Counted from the first letter of the stretch, positions 40,340 to 50,159 are shown. The stretch: DNA of 64,000 nucleotides from Opacimonas viscosa (GCF_024199005.1 NZ_JANATA010000005.1:1-64000); one strand, 5' to 3'. Program-made: numbers and translations. The notes: generated by a model from the sequence alone, not told the origin.

Positions 40340-41147
40340 TAGGACCCTTCTTGACGAAACACATTACATAATTGACTTTCATCTTACTTGCAAAAGACCA
40401 GATTTTATTTATCGGGTTGTACTGCATACCGGTTTGATCATGCAATACACAAGAACCATCATGAGCCCACCGTAAAAGTTCATCTGGTTTAACGAATTTA
40501 CGCCAGCTATGCGTGCCAATAGGCAAGTAACGCATCACATACTCAGCACCGACAATGGCTAACACATAAGATAGCAAAGTCCGGTTAAGCGTGGCTAAAA
40601 TAAGCATACCGCCAGGGCGAACTAACTGGGTACACTCTTTTATTAACTGTGCCTGATCACGCACATGCTCGACTACTTCAGCGTTGATGACCACATCATA
40701 TTTAGCTCCTTCAGCGACTTTGGTTGCCGCCAGAGCATGTTCATAACGGACATGACTTTGGGTATTAAATGCATGCCGTTTAGCGACTTCAATACTCATA
40801 GCACTAGCATCAATTCCGGTCACATCTGCACCTAAATTCGCCAGTGGTTCAGAAACGAGTCCTCCACCACTGCCCACATCTAATATTGATAAACCAGAAA
40901 AGACGGTACCCAAATCATACAAACGCCACAAATTATCGGTAGGTTTGGGTAAAAACGCTAACTCTCTGTCATAGTGTGTCGCAATTTGCTGAGTAAAGTA
41001 CGCTAAACGAGCATGGTTAAATGCAATCGCTTGGCCATATTTACCTAGTGGATCCCACCATTGTTCTGCCAAACTATCAAATTTAGCAACCTCTTGTGGA
41101 TCCAAAGTTCGACTGATCGCCCCGCTTAACTCTGTTTTATCTAGCAA
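40323..41147 (-). CDS. ubiG: Ubiquinone biosynthesis O-methyltransferase UbiG
   Basis: This 274-aa SAM-dependent enzyme performs both O-methylations of ubiquinone synthesis. The SAM site ILDVGSGGGLVSEPLANLGA is near residue 88-107, and AIVGAEYVMRYLPIGTHSW matches UbiG. The protein is longer than E. coli UbiG (240 aa). It has about 25 extra residues before the SAM motif and reads more like alphaproteobacterial UbiG (GGGLxxEPLAxLGA, VVEHV, HSWRKFVKPDEL). The start is TTG after GGGAG. It is coupled to a GST gene. In many gammaproteobacteria ubiG adjoins gyrA; here it does not. Confidence 0.9.
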   Translation of the reverse strand: MLDKTELSGAISRTLDPQEVAKFDSLAEQWWDPLGKYGQAIAFNHARLAYFTQQIATHYDRELAFLPKPTDNLWRLYDLGTVFSGLSILDVGSGGGLVSEPLANLGADVTGIDASAMSIEVAKRHAFNTQSHVRYEHALAATKVAEGAKYDVVINAEVVEHVRDQAQLIKECTQLVRPGGMLILATLNRTLLSYVLAIVGAEYVMRYLPIGTHSWRKFVKPDELLRWAHDGSCVLHDQTGMQYNPINKIWSFASKMKVNYVMCFVKKGPSDENL

Positions 41148-41419
41148 ACTATGTGCTCCCGATTATTGGGTTGTATATTCATAAAATATTGATGTGTAGG
41201 CACTGTTCTTAATTTAGCAACTGCCGACTTTCCATGTGCTAAAACCGCAGCAGTTCGTGCCAATAAAATTTCATTATATTTATTTACGCTTTTACTTAAA
41301 ATAAAGTTTCCTAGCACAGCCCTTTTGTTTATCCATCTTCTCCACTGGTATATACTTTAGAAATACGTTAACAACCCTTTGCTAATTGTGAACCATACAG
41401 GCAAATTAGAGGCTCATCT

Positions 41420-41776
41420 GTGAATAATACCAAAAACGTCTTAGGTACTGATTTAAAAATGTGTTGTGCCGGAACTGGCTTTCAACGCGACGGTTTTTGC
41501 CAGGTTATTAGTGAAGATGTAGGTAACCACTCGGTGTGTGCTATTGTGACGGACGAATTCTTGCAAATGCAGGCACGTTTGGGTAATGACCTAATAACAC
41601 CTTATCCAGCCTACCAATTCCCAGGATTAAAAGCAGGAGACCGCTGGTGCCTTTGTGCCTCTCGATGGAAACAAGCTTATGATGTTGGTTTGGCGCCGCC
41701 GGTTGATTTAGAAGCGACCTCGGAGGCCGCTTTAGGTGTAGTATCTCTAACTATGCTTCAAGAAAAAGCGATATAG
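41420..41776 (+). CDS. DUF2237 family protein
   Basis: This 118-aa conserved protein contains GDRWCLCASRWKQAYDVG and APPVDLEATSEAAL, the DUF2237 signature, with several conserved cysteines (MCCAGTGF, WCLC). The start is GTG with GAGG 7 nt upstream. Function is unknown. It is divergent from ubiG across a 272-nt region in which I see no confident promoter. Confidence 0.8.
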   Translation: MNNTKNVLGTDLKMCCAGTGFQRDGFCQVISEDVGNHSVCAIVTDEFLQMQARLGNDLITPYPAYQFPGLKAGDRWCLCASRWKQAYDVGLAPPVDLEATSEAALGVVSLTMLQEKAI

Positions 41777-41783
41777 ACCAATC

Positions 41784-42869
41784 TTAACCCACTACAAAAT
41801 TAATCGTAACAATGTGGCCTTCTGAGCGCACCGCTTTCCCATCGATAAAACGTGGGGCATACCGCCATTTTTTTACTGTTTCTAATGACATCTTATTAAA
41901 GGCACGATGTGAACTTTCGACCACTGTTGCTTGTATTACTTCACCGATTTCTGAAATCGTAAATTCTATTTTGACAAATCCTGGGATCCGTTTTCTCTTC
42001 AGTTCTTTAGGATAATCATCGACTTGTTCACGATAAATAGGGATTGGTTCAACATTTTCTTGCCAAGGAGTAATTTGTCCCAGCGCAACAGAATGTTCAG
42101 TGGCTTGTTCATATTTTTCTGTTTTTTGATACAGCTGAACGAGTAAGCCATGACTAGCTACGCTATAAGGATTTGATACATCGTTTTGCTGTTTAAAGTG
42201 TGCGACTATTTCTTTGAATTTTGCTTCGGCTCGTGCATATTTTTCTCTATCTAAATACATCCGACCCAAAATAAAACGAACCTCCTGGATCCTAGTGTCA
42301 TCCGGTTCCTGTGCTATTAAATCCGTCTCCAAATCAGACATTAATGTTTGGATATCTCGATGCAAAACCCGATCATAGATTTTGTTATAAGCCACCAATG
42401 CAAACTCATAAGTTAAATCCACCACGGTAGGGTTTATTTGTTTACGTAATTTAGCAATTATTCTAAAACCAGATTTAACCAAATCATGCTGACGACGACG
42501 GTCTGCTCTGGTACTTTTGAACACCTCTTTCGCTAAATGGAGTTTCTCAACTACCAAAGCAAGTGCCTCAACCGAATATTCATCTGTTGCTTGGTACAAA
42601 CGAGAAAAAATATCAAAAGCTTCCTGAAACTGTGAATTTAGTACATGCGCATGTGCTAAATTTAAGGCAAGGTTGCGCGTATTTTCAGAACGGTCCCCAA
42701 ACTTTTTTTGGCCGAATTCATATGCACTCAGTGCGTGTTTTAATATCGCGGGCTTGTCCTGCTGTGCTTCTGCATCTTGGTATGCACGGTATGCTTGATT
42801 AAAATCATCCTGAGCAAACACCGGGGAATGTAAAAAGAAAATACTCCAGAAAATAACAAATCTTTGCAT
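41784..42869 (-). CDS. Secreted TPR-like protein with TonB C-terminal domain
   Basis: This 361-aa protein has a signal peptide (cleavage after PVFA, about residue 19), a helical TPR-like region (about 30-260) and a C-terminal TonB domain (about 275-360, with VKKWRYAPRF). It lacks the N-terminal membrane anchor and the proline-rich spacer of true TonB. It is probably a soluble periplasmic protein and not an ExbBD-coupled energy transducer. It follows the DUF4112 gene by 44 nt and is probably in one unit with hemH-DUF4112. Confidence 0.8.
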   Translation of the reverse strand: MQRFVIFWSIFFLHSPVFAQDDFNQAYRAYQDAEAQQDKPAILKHALSAYEFGQKKFGDRSENTRNLALNLAHAHVLNSQFQEAFDIFSRLYQATDEYSVEALALVVEKLHLAKEVFKSTRADRRRQHDLVKSGFRIIAKLRKQINPTVVDLTYEFALVAYNKIYDRVLHRDIQTLMSDLETDLIAQEPDDTRIQEVRFILGRMYLDREKYARAEAKFKEIVAHFKQQNDVSNPYSVASHGLLVQLYQKTEKYEQATEHSVALGQITPWQENVEPIPIYREQVDDYPKELKRKRIPGFVKIEFTISEIGEVIQATVVESSHRAFNKMSLETVKKWRYAPRFIDGKAVRSEGHIVTINFVVG

Positions 42870-42913
42870 CGTTAAAAATCACTTCACATACAAAATTTTA
42901 CTTTAACAAAATG

Positions 42914-43411
42914 TTAAGAGCGCCGAAAATCGGGCGTGCTAACACGTTTTTCCTCAGCCAATGCAGATTCTAATGCTTGCTGTGTGGGGTTTTTCTGTAT
43001 TTCGTTTAGCTTGTCCTGCTCAGCTTCCCACTGCGCCAATTGTGCCTTTGCATAACTATCTACGGCTTCTTTATTCTCTGTTATCCACCACGTTTCCAAC
43101 AGACGCACATTTTTTTGGTTGGCTTTGTAAAAAATATCAACAATGTCCCCGACTAATGGAATACAACCTAAGCCAAAATCCACTAGAGAGTGACGTATCA
43201 TTTGGCCAATAACATGTTTTGGTGCACCTAACTTTTTACCCAGATAAACAATACGCCAGGACAATAACAGGACGATAGCATCTCCGACACCAGGGATTAA
43301 CCCAATCAAAAAGTCTAAACCTACACGCAACCCAAGGAATGGAATTTTCACTGCCGTATCGAGTGTATTGGCGATATCTTGGGCGTCTTTTAGTGCTTTA
43401 GGAGCTTGCAT
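42914..43411 (-). CDS. DUF4112 membrane-associated protein
   Basis: This 165-aa protein has two hydrophobic segments with GLDFLIGLIPGVGDAIVLLL (about 31-50) and FGLGCIPLVGDIVDIFYKAN (about 94-113), the DUF4112 pattern. A charged, coiled C-terminal tail follows (about 120-165). Function is unknown. It lies 45 nt after hemH on the same strand and precedes the TonB/TPR gene. Confidence 0.8.
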   Translation of the reverse strand: MQAPKALKDAQDIANTLDTAVKIPFLGLRVGLDFLIGLIPGVGDAIVLLLSWRIVYLGKKLGAPKHVIGQMIRHSLVDFGLGCIPLVGDIVDIFYKANQKNVRLLETWWITENKEAVDSYAKAQLAQWEAEQDKLNEIQKNPTQQALESALAEEKRVSTPDFRRS

Positions 43412-43456
43412 GAAGGACTTCTCTTGGGCTGAACATAAAACGTTTTTTAATTTCTA

Positions 43457-44536
43457 TCAAACTGGTGCATTGAGCTTCTGAGCTTCACTATGCCGAACTT
43501 CGGTATTCGGATCACTAGCCCATCCACCTAGGTTATCCTGAAGTAAACCATACAGCATATCGATATGGCTAGCATCAGAATTCAAACAAGGAATATACTC
43601 ATAACGTTCACCACCGTTTTCGACAAAATACTCACGGTTTTCTTCTCCGATTTCTTCTATCGTTTCTAAACAATCAGAACTAAAGCCCGGACAAATTACT
43701 TGTAAAGATTTCACACCTTGGGCAGGTAAACCCTTTAAAGTCTCATCAGTATACGGTGTCAACCACTCTTCACGACCGAAGCGCGACTGGAATGTTGTCA
43801 TATAATCGTCTTTTGACAACTCTAACATTTCAGCAACCAGCCTTGTCGTTTTGTGACACTCACAGTGATATGGGTCACCATTTAACAAGTAGCGTTTGGG
43901 GATACCGTGATAAGAAAATACCAATTTATCTGCCCGACCATGTTTTTCCCAATGCGCTCGGATACTATTTGCGAGGCACCGAATATATTCCACATTATCA
44001 TGATAATGACTAATGAAACGTAAATCAGGCAACCATCTACGGCTCGTAAAATCATTCGCTAATGCATCAAACGTTGAACCTGTTGTCGAAGCGCAGTATT
44101 GAGGATACAAAGGCAACACAACGACTTTACGTGCGCCTTGTTCCAATAGTTGATTCATGGCGTTTTCAACCGATGGTTGCCCATAACGCATGGCATAGCC
44201 AACTAAATACTGTCCCGGTGCATCTGCATCAAATTTAGCTTGTAATGCTGTCGCTTGGTTTTTGGTATGGGTTAGCAAAGGAGAGCCGTTTTCAGTCCAG
44301 ACAGTCGCATAAGCTTCTGCTGATTTTTTGGGACGAAAATTGAGAATAATTAGGTTAAGTACAAACCACCATATCAGTTTCGGGACTTCCACGACCCGGG
44401 GGTCAGACAAAAACTGTTTTAAATAGGGCTTTAACGCTTGTTTAGTCGGAGCTTCAGGTGTGCCTAAATTTGAAATTAACACACCTATCTTGTCTGGTTG
44501 TTGATGCGTAAAAACTGAATTCTTGGTGTATTTCAT
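43457..44536 (-). CDS. hemH: Ferrochelatase
   Basis: This 359-aa enzyme inserts Fe2+ into protoporphyrin IX. Family motifs are GVLISNLGTPEAP (about 18-30), LPLYPQYCASTTGS, the active-site His in FSYHGIPKRY (about 212) and QSRFGREEWLTPYTD. Four Cys in the C-terminal half (for example DPYHCEC and VICPGFSSDCLE) resemble the set that binds a 2Fe-2S cluster in some bacterial ferrochelatases; this is not certain. AGGA precedes ATG. A second haem gene, hemE, lies 13 kb away. Confidence 0.96.
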   Translation of the reverse strand: MKYTKNSVFTHQQPDKIGVLISNLGTPEAPTKQALKPYLKQFLSDPRVVEVPKLIWWFVLNLIILNFRPKKSAEAYATVWTENGSPLLTHTKNQATALQAKFDADAPGQYLVGYAMRYGQPSVENAMNQLLEQGARKVVVLPLYPQYCASTTGSTFDALANDFTSRRWLPDLRFISHYHDNVEYIRCLANSIRAHWEKHGRADKLVFSYHGIPKRYLLNGDPYHCECHKTTRLVAEMLELSKDDYMTTFQSRFGREEWLTPYTDETLKGLPAQGVKSLQVICPGFSSDCLETIEEIGEENREYFVENGGERYEYIPCLNSDASHIDMLYGLLQDNLGGWASDPNTEVRHSEAQKLNAPV

Positions 44537-44646
44537 TAAATCGTCCTAAATCATATTTAATCGTTTATACGAATACTGCTAATATTTGGCTTATAAAAGT
44601 TGGACTATATTTGCCCTTATTGCAGTCGTAAGGAAACAATTAATCA

Positions 44647-46239
44647 CTATTCACCCATAGAAAAATACGTTGGCGTACCCCATCCTACGGGTAAATCTAA
44701 TAAAAATACCCACACATAAAATAACACTGTCCAGCCAACGATAAAGACCATTGAATACGGTAGCATCATTGCTATCATGGTACCCATACCGGTATCTTTT
44801 TTGTACTTAACAGCCATGGCGAGAATCAGCCCAAAATAACTCATCATAGGTGAGATAACATTCGTGACCGAGTCACCAATCCGATAGGCTGTCTGAATGA
44901 CTTCAGGGGCAAAACCGACCAACATCAACATGGGTACAAAAATAGGTGCCGTGACTGCCCACTGTGCAGAAGCACTACCCAATGACAAATTCACCAAGCC
45001 ACACATTAAAATAAACAAAATAAAAATCTCAGGGCCATCTAAACCAACCGCTTGGATTGCTGCCGCACCTTTAACCGCTAGCACCGTGCCCAAATTCGTC
45101 CATTTGAAAAATGCAACAAACTGCGCAGCAAAGAACACCAACGTAATATATAGTCCCATCGTGCTCATGCTTTTCGCCATTGCGTCAATCACATCACGGT
45201 CGCTTTTCATCGTCCCAACCGTTTTGCCATATACAAAACCAGGGATAGCAAATGTGATAAAAATAAAGGCTACGATCCCTTTTAAGAAGGGGGACCCTGT
45301 CACCAAATTCGTTTCGGGGTCACGCAATATTCCCCACTCAGGAACAATTGTCAACGCTAACACACCACATATACCGAGGAAAACAAGACCAGCGTTGCGC
45401 ATCCCTTTGCGTTCTAATGCACTAGGCTTGGCCAACTCGGGTTGTTCGAGTTTTTCTGGAGCATCATCTGGGTTGTATTGACCCAGACGCGGCTCTACGA
45501 TGTGCTCTGTGACCATATACCCCATAAACGCAACAATGAAAGTGCTCGCAATCATGAATAAATAGTTTGCCTCAGGACCTACAACATAAGATGGATCTAT
45601 CATTTGCGCTGCTGGTGTGGTTATTCCTGCCAATAAAGGATCTATCGTCCCTAGCAAAAGGTTGGCCGAATAACCGGCTGAAACGCCTGCAAATGCAGCT
45701 GCAAGCCCAGCTAAAGGATGTCGTCCTAAGGAATGGAAGATCATCGCCGCTAAAGGAATTAAGACAACGTATCCCAGTTCCGAAGCGGTGTTAGATATAA
45801 TTCCGGCGAACACAACGATAAACGTTACCATCTTACGCGGCGCGTTGAGTACCAGAGAACGTAAAATAGTCGACAACAAACCTGAATGTTCAGCAACGGA
45901 AACACCTAACAAGGCTACTAAGACAGTGCCTAGTGGTTCAAAGCCAGTAAAGTTAGTGACCAACCCCATGACTATTTTTTGTAAACCCTCTGCGCTCATC
46001 AATGAAATGACTTCAATCATGCCGTCGGCTTCTCGCCCTTCGGCACCCTCAGGGCGTGGATCGGCAACTGCAATGTCGAAATATCCAAGGACACCACTCA
46101 GGACAACAATAAAAATGGATAACATTGCGAATAGAGTGACCGGATGAGGTAATAAATTACCGAGAAATTCAACCGAGTTCAGAAAACGTGCGAACCAGCC
46201 TTGTTTTGCTTGTTCTTCAAAAGTGTGAGTTCCAGCCAT
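44647..46239 (-). CDS. AbgT-family transporter
   Basis: This 530-aa inner-membrane protein has about a dozen hydrophobic helices and family motifs GVSAGYSANLLLGTIDPLLA and SLGSASAQWAVTAPIFVPML. The AbgT family moves p-aminobenzoyl-glutamate inward (E. coli AbgT) or exports sulfonamide-like antimetabolites (MtrF-type). Which applies cannot be read here, and no abgAB genes are nearby. It lies 110 nt upstream of hemH on the same strand. Confidence 0.9.
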   Translation of the reverse strand: MAGTHTFEEQAKQGWFARFLNSVEFLGNLLPHPVTLFAMLSIFIVVLSGVLGYFDIAVADPRPEGAEGREADGMIEVISLMSAEGLQKIVMGLVTNFTGFEPLGTVLVALLGVSVAEHSGLLSTILRSLVLNAPRKMVTFIVVFAGIISNTASELGYVVLIPLAAMIFHSLGRHPLAGLAAAFAGVSAGYSANLLLGTIDPLLAGITTPAAQMIDPSYVVGPEANYLFMIASTFIVAFMGYMVTEHIVEPRLGQYNPDDAPEKLEQPELAKPSALERKGMRNAGLVFLGICGVLALTIVPEWGILRDPETNLVTGSPFLKGIVAFIFITFAIPGFVYGKTVGTMKSDRDVIDAMAKSMSTMGLYITLVFFAAQFVAFFKWTNLGTVLAVKGAAAIQAVGLDGPEIFILFILMCGLVNLSLGSASAQWAVTAPIFVPMLMLVGFAPEVIQTAYRIGDSVTNVISPMMSYFGLILAMAVKYKKDTGMGTMIAMMLPYSMVFIVGWTVLFYVWVFLLDLPVGWGTPTYFSMGE

Positions 46240-46354
46240 TTATCCATCCCATTTTATAATCATTATTGTCGGTGAATGCACAACTGCTCTGATAACACTT
46301 GTATCGTTACCAGACCAATGCGGGCATGTAGTTTAACACAAATAAATAGGCAAT

Positions 46355-46387
46355 AAAAAACCCCTGCTGGCTTGACCAACAGGGGTT
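46355..46387 (-). terminator. Rho-independent terminator after hflC
   Basis: AACCCCTG(T)TGG and CCA(G)CAGGGGTT on the minus strand form a 12-bp stem with one mismatch and a 5-nt loop, followed by TTTTTT. It lies 17 nt after the hflC stop and closes the mutL-to-hflC run. Confidence 0.85.
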
Positions 46388-46403
46388 CTATTATTTATAC
46401 AAC

Positions 46404-47294
46404 TTATTTAGTTGGTATACCGCTAGTATTATTCAAATATCTGAAAAAGTCAGAATTTGGTTCAACTACTAAAATGTCTTGCTTTGAATTAAAGCTACTT
46501 CTGTAGGCATCCATACTTCTTAGGAAACTATAGAATTCTGCATTTTGTGAGTATGCTTCAGCATAAATCTGAGCTGCTTCTGCATCTCCAGTACCACGAA
46601 GTTGACGTGCGTTACGTTCTGCATCAGCTAACATAACAGTTACCTTGGCATCGATATTAGCGCGGATAATATCTGCTTGCTCTTGACCTTCTGATCTGTG
46701 CTCTCTCGCTACTGCAGCACGCTCAGCACGCATACGCTGGAAGATTGAGTTAGACACCTCTAGAGGTAAGTTGATTTGTTTTACACGTACATCAACAATC
46801 TCGATACCCAGTTCGTCAGAACTCTCTGACGCCTGTTCCATAGCCTCGTCCATTAACTCTGAACGCTCACCAGAAACAATCTGTGGAATGGTACGTGTAC
46901 CAAACTCAGAACGCAGACCGTTATTTACTTTTTGCTTTAATAATGCTTCAGCTTGGAGTGTATTACCGCCTGTAGAAAGGAAGTAACGCTCAAAGTCCTG
47001 AATACGCCATTTAACATAAGAATCAACAATCAAATCTTTCTTTTCTGATGTTACAAAACGATCTGGTGCATCATCTAAGGTTTGTACTCGTGCATCTAAC
47101 ACACGCACAGTATCGATAAATGGTATTTTAAAGTGGAGACCTGGTTCAAAAACACGAGTCTCTTCTGTGCCACTTTCTTTTTGGACTTTACCAAACTGAA
47201 TGATAATCGCTCTAGAACCTTCCTGAACAAAGAATACAGAGCCGTACAATAAAATAGCTAATGCGACAACAATGACGCCTACTAAATTTTTCAT
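46404..47294 (-). CDS. hflC: HflC, regulator of FtsH protease
   Basis: This 296-aa SPFH/prohibitin-family inner-membrane protein forms with HflK the periplasmic cage around FtsH. An N-terminal anchor (about 5-22) precedes the SPFH domain, which includes ASESSDELGIEIVDVRVKQI. The C-terminal helical region carries MRAERAAVAREHRSEGQEQA. It starts 3 nt after hflK with GGGAGATAA as ribosome binding site. Confidence 0.96.
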   Translation of the reverse strand: MKNLVGVIVVALAILLYGSVFFVQEGSRAIIIQFGKVQKESGTEETRVFEPGLHFKIPFIDTVRVLDARVQTLDDAPDRFVTSEKKDLIVDSYVKWRIQDFERYFLSTGGNTLQAEALLKQKVNNGLRSEFGTRTIPQIVSGERSELMDEAMEQASESSDELGIEIVDVRVKQINLPLEVSNSIFQRMRAERAAVAREHRSEGQEQADIIRANIDAKVTVMLADAERNARQLRGTGDAEAAQIYAEAYSQNAEFYSFLRSMDAYRSSFNSKQDILVVEPNSDFFRYLNNTSGIPTK

Positions 47295-47297
47295 TCT

Positions 47298-48458
47298 TTA
47301 TCTCCCTGTTCTTGAAGAACCACCACGGATACTAGATGGGCTAGTATTCACGTCGCGATTAGGTGTTGCTTGATTGCGCAAACCGTCTAAAGCATTTTGC
47401 GTCGCGTTCATTGGTAACGAAGAATTATTCGTACCTTGACGCTCCATAATCTTGTCCAAAGGCAAGTACATCATGCTACCACCGCCTTGATTATCAATCA
47501 TAATCTTAGAGGTGTTAGAGAATACTTCTTCCATGGTTTCTATATAGATACGCTGGCGAGTAACTTCTGGCGCGGCTTCATACTGAGGTAATAATTCAGT
47601 GAAACGTGAGACTTCACCTTGGGCTTCCAAAGTAACGCGTTGTTTATATGCCATTGCTTCTTCGTTCATACGATTGACTTGACCACGAGCACGAGGTTCG
47701 ATTTCACGTGCATAAGCTTCGGCTTCACGAATAAAACGAATTTCATCTTCTTGGGCTGCAATTGCATCATCAAATGCATCTTTTACTTCTTCTGGAGGAC
47801 GTGCATCCTTGAAGTTCATATCTATAATCGAAACACCCATATCGTATGGTTCGATGATCCCTTGTAACTCTTCCCAAACACGTTGGCGAGTGACTTCACG
47901 ACCTGACGTTAGTACGGCATCCATCGTAGAATGACCGACTACATAACGAATCGCAGAATCTAACGCTTGTGACAAACTTTGCTCAGGGTTCACAACTGAA
48001 AAGATAAATTTCTTCGGATCAACGACTCGATACTGCATTTGCATCTGGACGCGAACAACGTTTTCATCTTCCGTCAGCATAGAGCCCGCAGAGGCTTGGT
48101 CGCGGATAGTTTGTACGTCTATAGGTATAACTTGGTCAATAAATGTTGGTTTCCACTGCAGGCCAGGATCAACTAGCTTATTGTATTCACCAAAACGCAA
48201 GACAACACCGCGTTCGGCTTCGCGAATAGTATAAAAACCACTAATGACCCAAACGACAACCAGAATACCTAATAAAATAGATAACCCAATACCGCCAAGG
48301 TTTATAGAAGAACCACCAGAACCATTGCTGTTTCCTGAGCCACCCAATTTACCAAATAATTTTTTGAACACATCGTCCAAATCAGGTGGACCTTGGTTAT
48401 TACCACCTTTGTTTTTCCACGGGTCGTTATTATTGCCGCCCGGCTCGTTCCAAGCCAT
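47298..48458 (-). CDS. hflK: HflK, regulator of FtsH protease
   Basis: This 386-aa partner of HflC starts with a Gly/Asn-rich cytoplasmic tail (MAWNEPGGNNNDPWKNKGG). It has one transmembrane helix (about 55-75) and an SPFH domain with GLQWKPTFIDQVIPIDVQTI. The low-complexity C-terminus has TNNSSLPMNATQNALDGL. CGGAGA precedes ATG. It lies between hflX and hflC. Confidence 0.96.
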   Translation of the reverse strand: MAWNEPGGNNNDPWKNKGGNNQGPPDLDDVFKKLFGKLGGSGNSNGSGGSSINLGGIGLSILLGILVVVWVISGFYTIREAERGVVLRFGEYNKLVDPGLQWKPTFIDQVIPIDVQTIRDQASAGSMLTEDENVVRVQMQMQYRVVDPKKFIFSVVNPEQSLSQALDSAIRYVVGHSTMDAVLTSGREVTRQRVWEELQGIIEPYDMGVSIIDMNFKDARPPEEVKDAFDDAIAAQEDEIRFIREAEAYAREIEPRARGQVNRMNEEAMAYKQRVTLEAQGEVSRFTELLPQYEAAPEVTRQRIYIETMEEVFSNTSKIMIDNQGGGSMMYLPLDKIMERQGTNNSSLPMNATQNALDGLRNQATPNRDVNTSPSSIRGGSSRTGR

Positions 48459-48540
48459 ACTGTATCTCCGTTGCGATAAGTTTAAAATTTATACGTTAAA
48501 ATTGGTTAAAAAGGTTTATGCATTTTTGTTTATACAAAAA

Positions 48541-49857
48541 TTACCAGTCATTTTCATGCTGTGGTTTGGGTGGAGTAGTTGAATACTGACTCAAAGCTCC
48601 ATCTAAACGTTTATCTAACTGATACCAATCACTACTTGGCAAGCGAACTGTCACCAACCATTGGCCTTGCTCATCATATGATTGCTCGGTAATACAATCA
48701 TATTCATGAAATACTGCTCTTAGTTTGCCGTCTGCGGGCGGAACTTTCAATGTTTGCGTCATCATTGACTGCATTAAACATTGAGTGAGGGCAGTTTGTA
48801 ATAAATCAATCCCTAAACCTTCCTGCGCTGAAACCCAAACTCGTAAAGGCTTCCCTTCATCATCGGTATCAATGTGTGGTTCTACAGAGTCCATTCTGTC
48901 TATTTTGTTACAAACTATTAATTGGGGGATTTCATCCGCATCAATTTCAGCAAGCACATCATTGACTTGCTTCATATTATCGATGTTTTGATCGTCTGCA
49001 AAGTCCACCACGTGAATCAACAAGTCGGCTTCTTGCGTTTCTTGTAAAGTCGCTTTAAAGGCAGCGACTAGGTCATGCGGTAAATGGCGAATAAAACCAA
49101 CTGTGTCAGCTAGTATGGCAGGACCTACATCTTTTATGTCGATTTTTCGTAAGGTCGGATCTAATGTGGCAAATAGTTGATCTGCAGCGTACACGTTGGC
49201 ATTTGTAATGGTATTAAATAAGGTCGACTTACCCGCATTTGTATAACCAACCAATGATACCGTAGGAATTTCATTACGTTGTCTCGAACGGCGTCCTTGT
49301 TCGCGTTGTTTAGCAACTTTTTCTAGGCGTTTGAGAATCGTTTTAATTCGACCACGCAATAAACGTCTATCGGTTTCGAGCTGAGTTTCACCTGGCCCGC
49401 GTAAGCCGATACCGCCTTTTTGTCTTTCTAAGTGAGTCCATCCGCGAATTAAACGAGTTGAAATATGGCGTAACTGCGCTAGCTCTACTTGGAGCTTCCC
49501 TTCATGCGTACGCGCTCTCTGGGCAAAAATATCTAAAATCAGTCCTGTACGGTCCAATACTCGACATTTGCATAACGATTCTAAGTTGCGCTCTTGGGAG
49601 GGAGATAAAGCATGATTAAAAATGACCACATTGGCTTCATGAGCCTGAACTGCAGCTGCAATTTCTTCGGCTTTACCGCTTCCTAAAAAGTATTTTGCAT
49701 GAGGAGCAGCACGGGAAGTGGTAATGATTTCACATGCGTTGACGCCTGCTGATGAAACAAGCATTTGTAATTCATGGATATCTTCATTGGTTGACGCGTC
49801 AGCAAAATCAACGTGAACAAGAATCGCCTGTTCACCGGCTTCGTAACGGTCAAACAA
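48541..49857 (-). CDS. hflX: GTPase HflX (ribosome-rescue/heat-stress)
   Basis: This 438-aa ribosome-splitting GTPase has the N-terminal HflX domain (QERNLESLCKCRVLDRTGLI) and the linker GGIGLRGPGETQLETDRRLL. The G domain has GYTNAGKSTLF (about 206), DTVGFIRHLPHDLV and NKID. The start is TTG (MFDRYEAGEQAILVH, the family N-terminus). Between it and the upstream in-frame stop at 49882-49884 there is no ATG or GTG, and no clear ribosome binding site is seen. It lies 56 nt after hfq. Confidence 0.96.
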   Translation of the reverse strand: MFDRYEAGEQAILVHVDFADASTNEDIHELQMLVSSAGVNACEIITTSRAAPHAKYFLGSGKAEEIAAAVQAHEANVVIFNHALSPSQERNLESLCKCRVLDRTGLILDIFAQRARTHEGKLQVELAQLRHISTRLIRGWTHLERQKGGIGLRGPGETQLETDRRLLRGRIKTILKRLEKVAKQREQGRRSRQRNEIPTVSLVGYTNAGKSTLFNTITNANVYAADQLFATLDPTLRKIDIKDVGPAILADTVGFIRHLPHDLVAAFKATLQETQEADLLIHVVDFADDQNIDNMKQVNDVLAEIDADEIPQLIVCNKIDRMDSVEPHIDTDDEGKPLRVWVSAQEGLGIDLLQTALTQCLMQSMMTQTLKVPPADGKLRAVFHEYDCITEQSYDEQGQWLVTVRLPSSDWYQLDKRLDGALSQYSTTPPKPQHENDW

Positions 49858-49913
49858 GCGGGTTGTACTGCACTGATATCGTCAATAAAGGGATAGAACG
49901 TGATAGTAATGTA

Positions 49914-50159
49914 TTATTCACTAGCAGCGTCTTCATCCCCTTGTGATGGCATCTGAATTGCTTTTGATGGCACTACTGTAGAAATTGCATGCTTATACAC
50001 CATTTGACTCACGGTATTTTTTAGCAATATGACAAATTGATCAAACGATTCAACTTGACCTTGTAGCTTGATCCCATTCACCAAATAAATGGCTACCGGA
50101 ATACGTTCTTTTCTCAGTGCGTTTAAAAATGGGTCTTGGAGAGATTGACCTTTAGCCAT
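49914..50159 (-). CDS. hfq: RNA chaperone Hfq
   Basis: This 81-aa Sm-like hexamer pairs sRNAs with mRNAs. Sm1 ([20 protein letters not shown]) and Sm2 ([14 protein letters not shown]) are intact, including the proximal-site QSLQDP and KH residues. The C-terminal tail is short (about 12 residues beyond the core, ending in acidic DEDAASE), compared with 102 aa in E. coli. AAAGGA precedes ATG. It lies between miaA and hflX in the classical order. Confidence 0.98.
   Translation of the reverse strand: MAKGQSLQDPFLNALRKERIPVAIYLVNGIKLQGQVESFDQFVILLKNTVSQMVYKHAISTVVPSKAIQMPSQGDEDAASE

Noticed and set aside
44897-45481. 194-codon open frame opposite the AbgT transporter
   Set aside because: Antisense shadow of a membrane protein gene; no motif or ribosome binding site.
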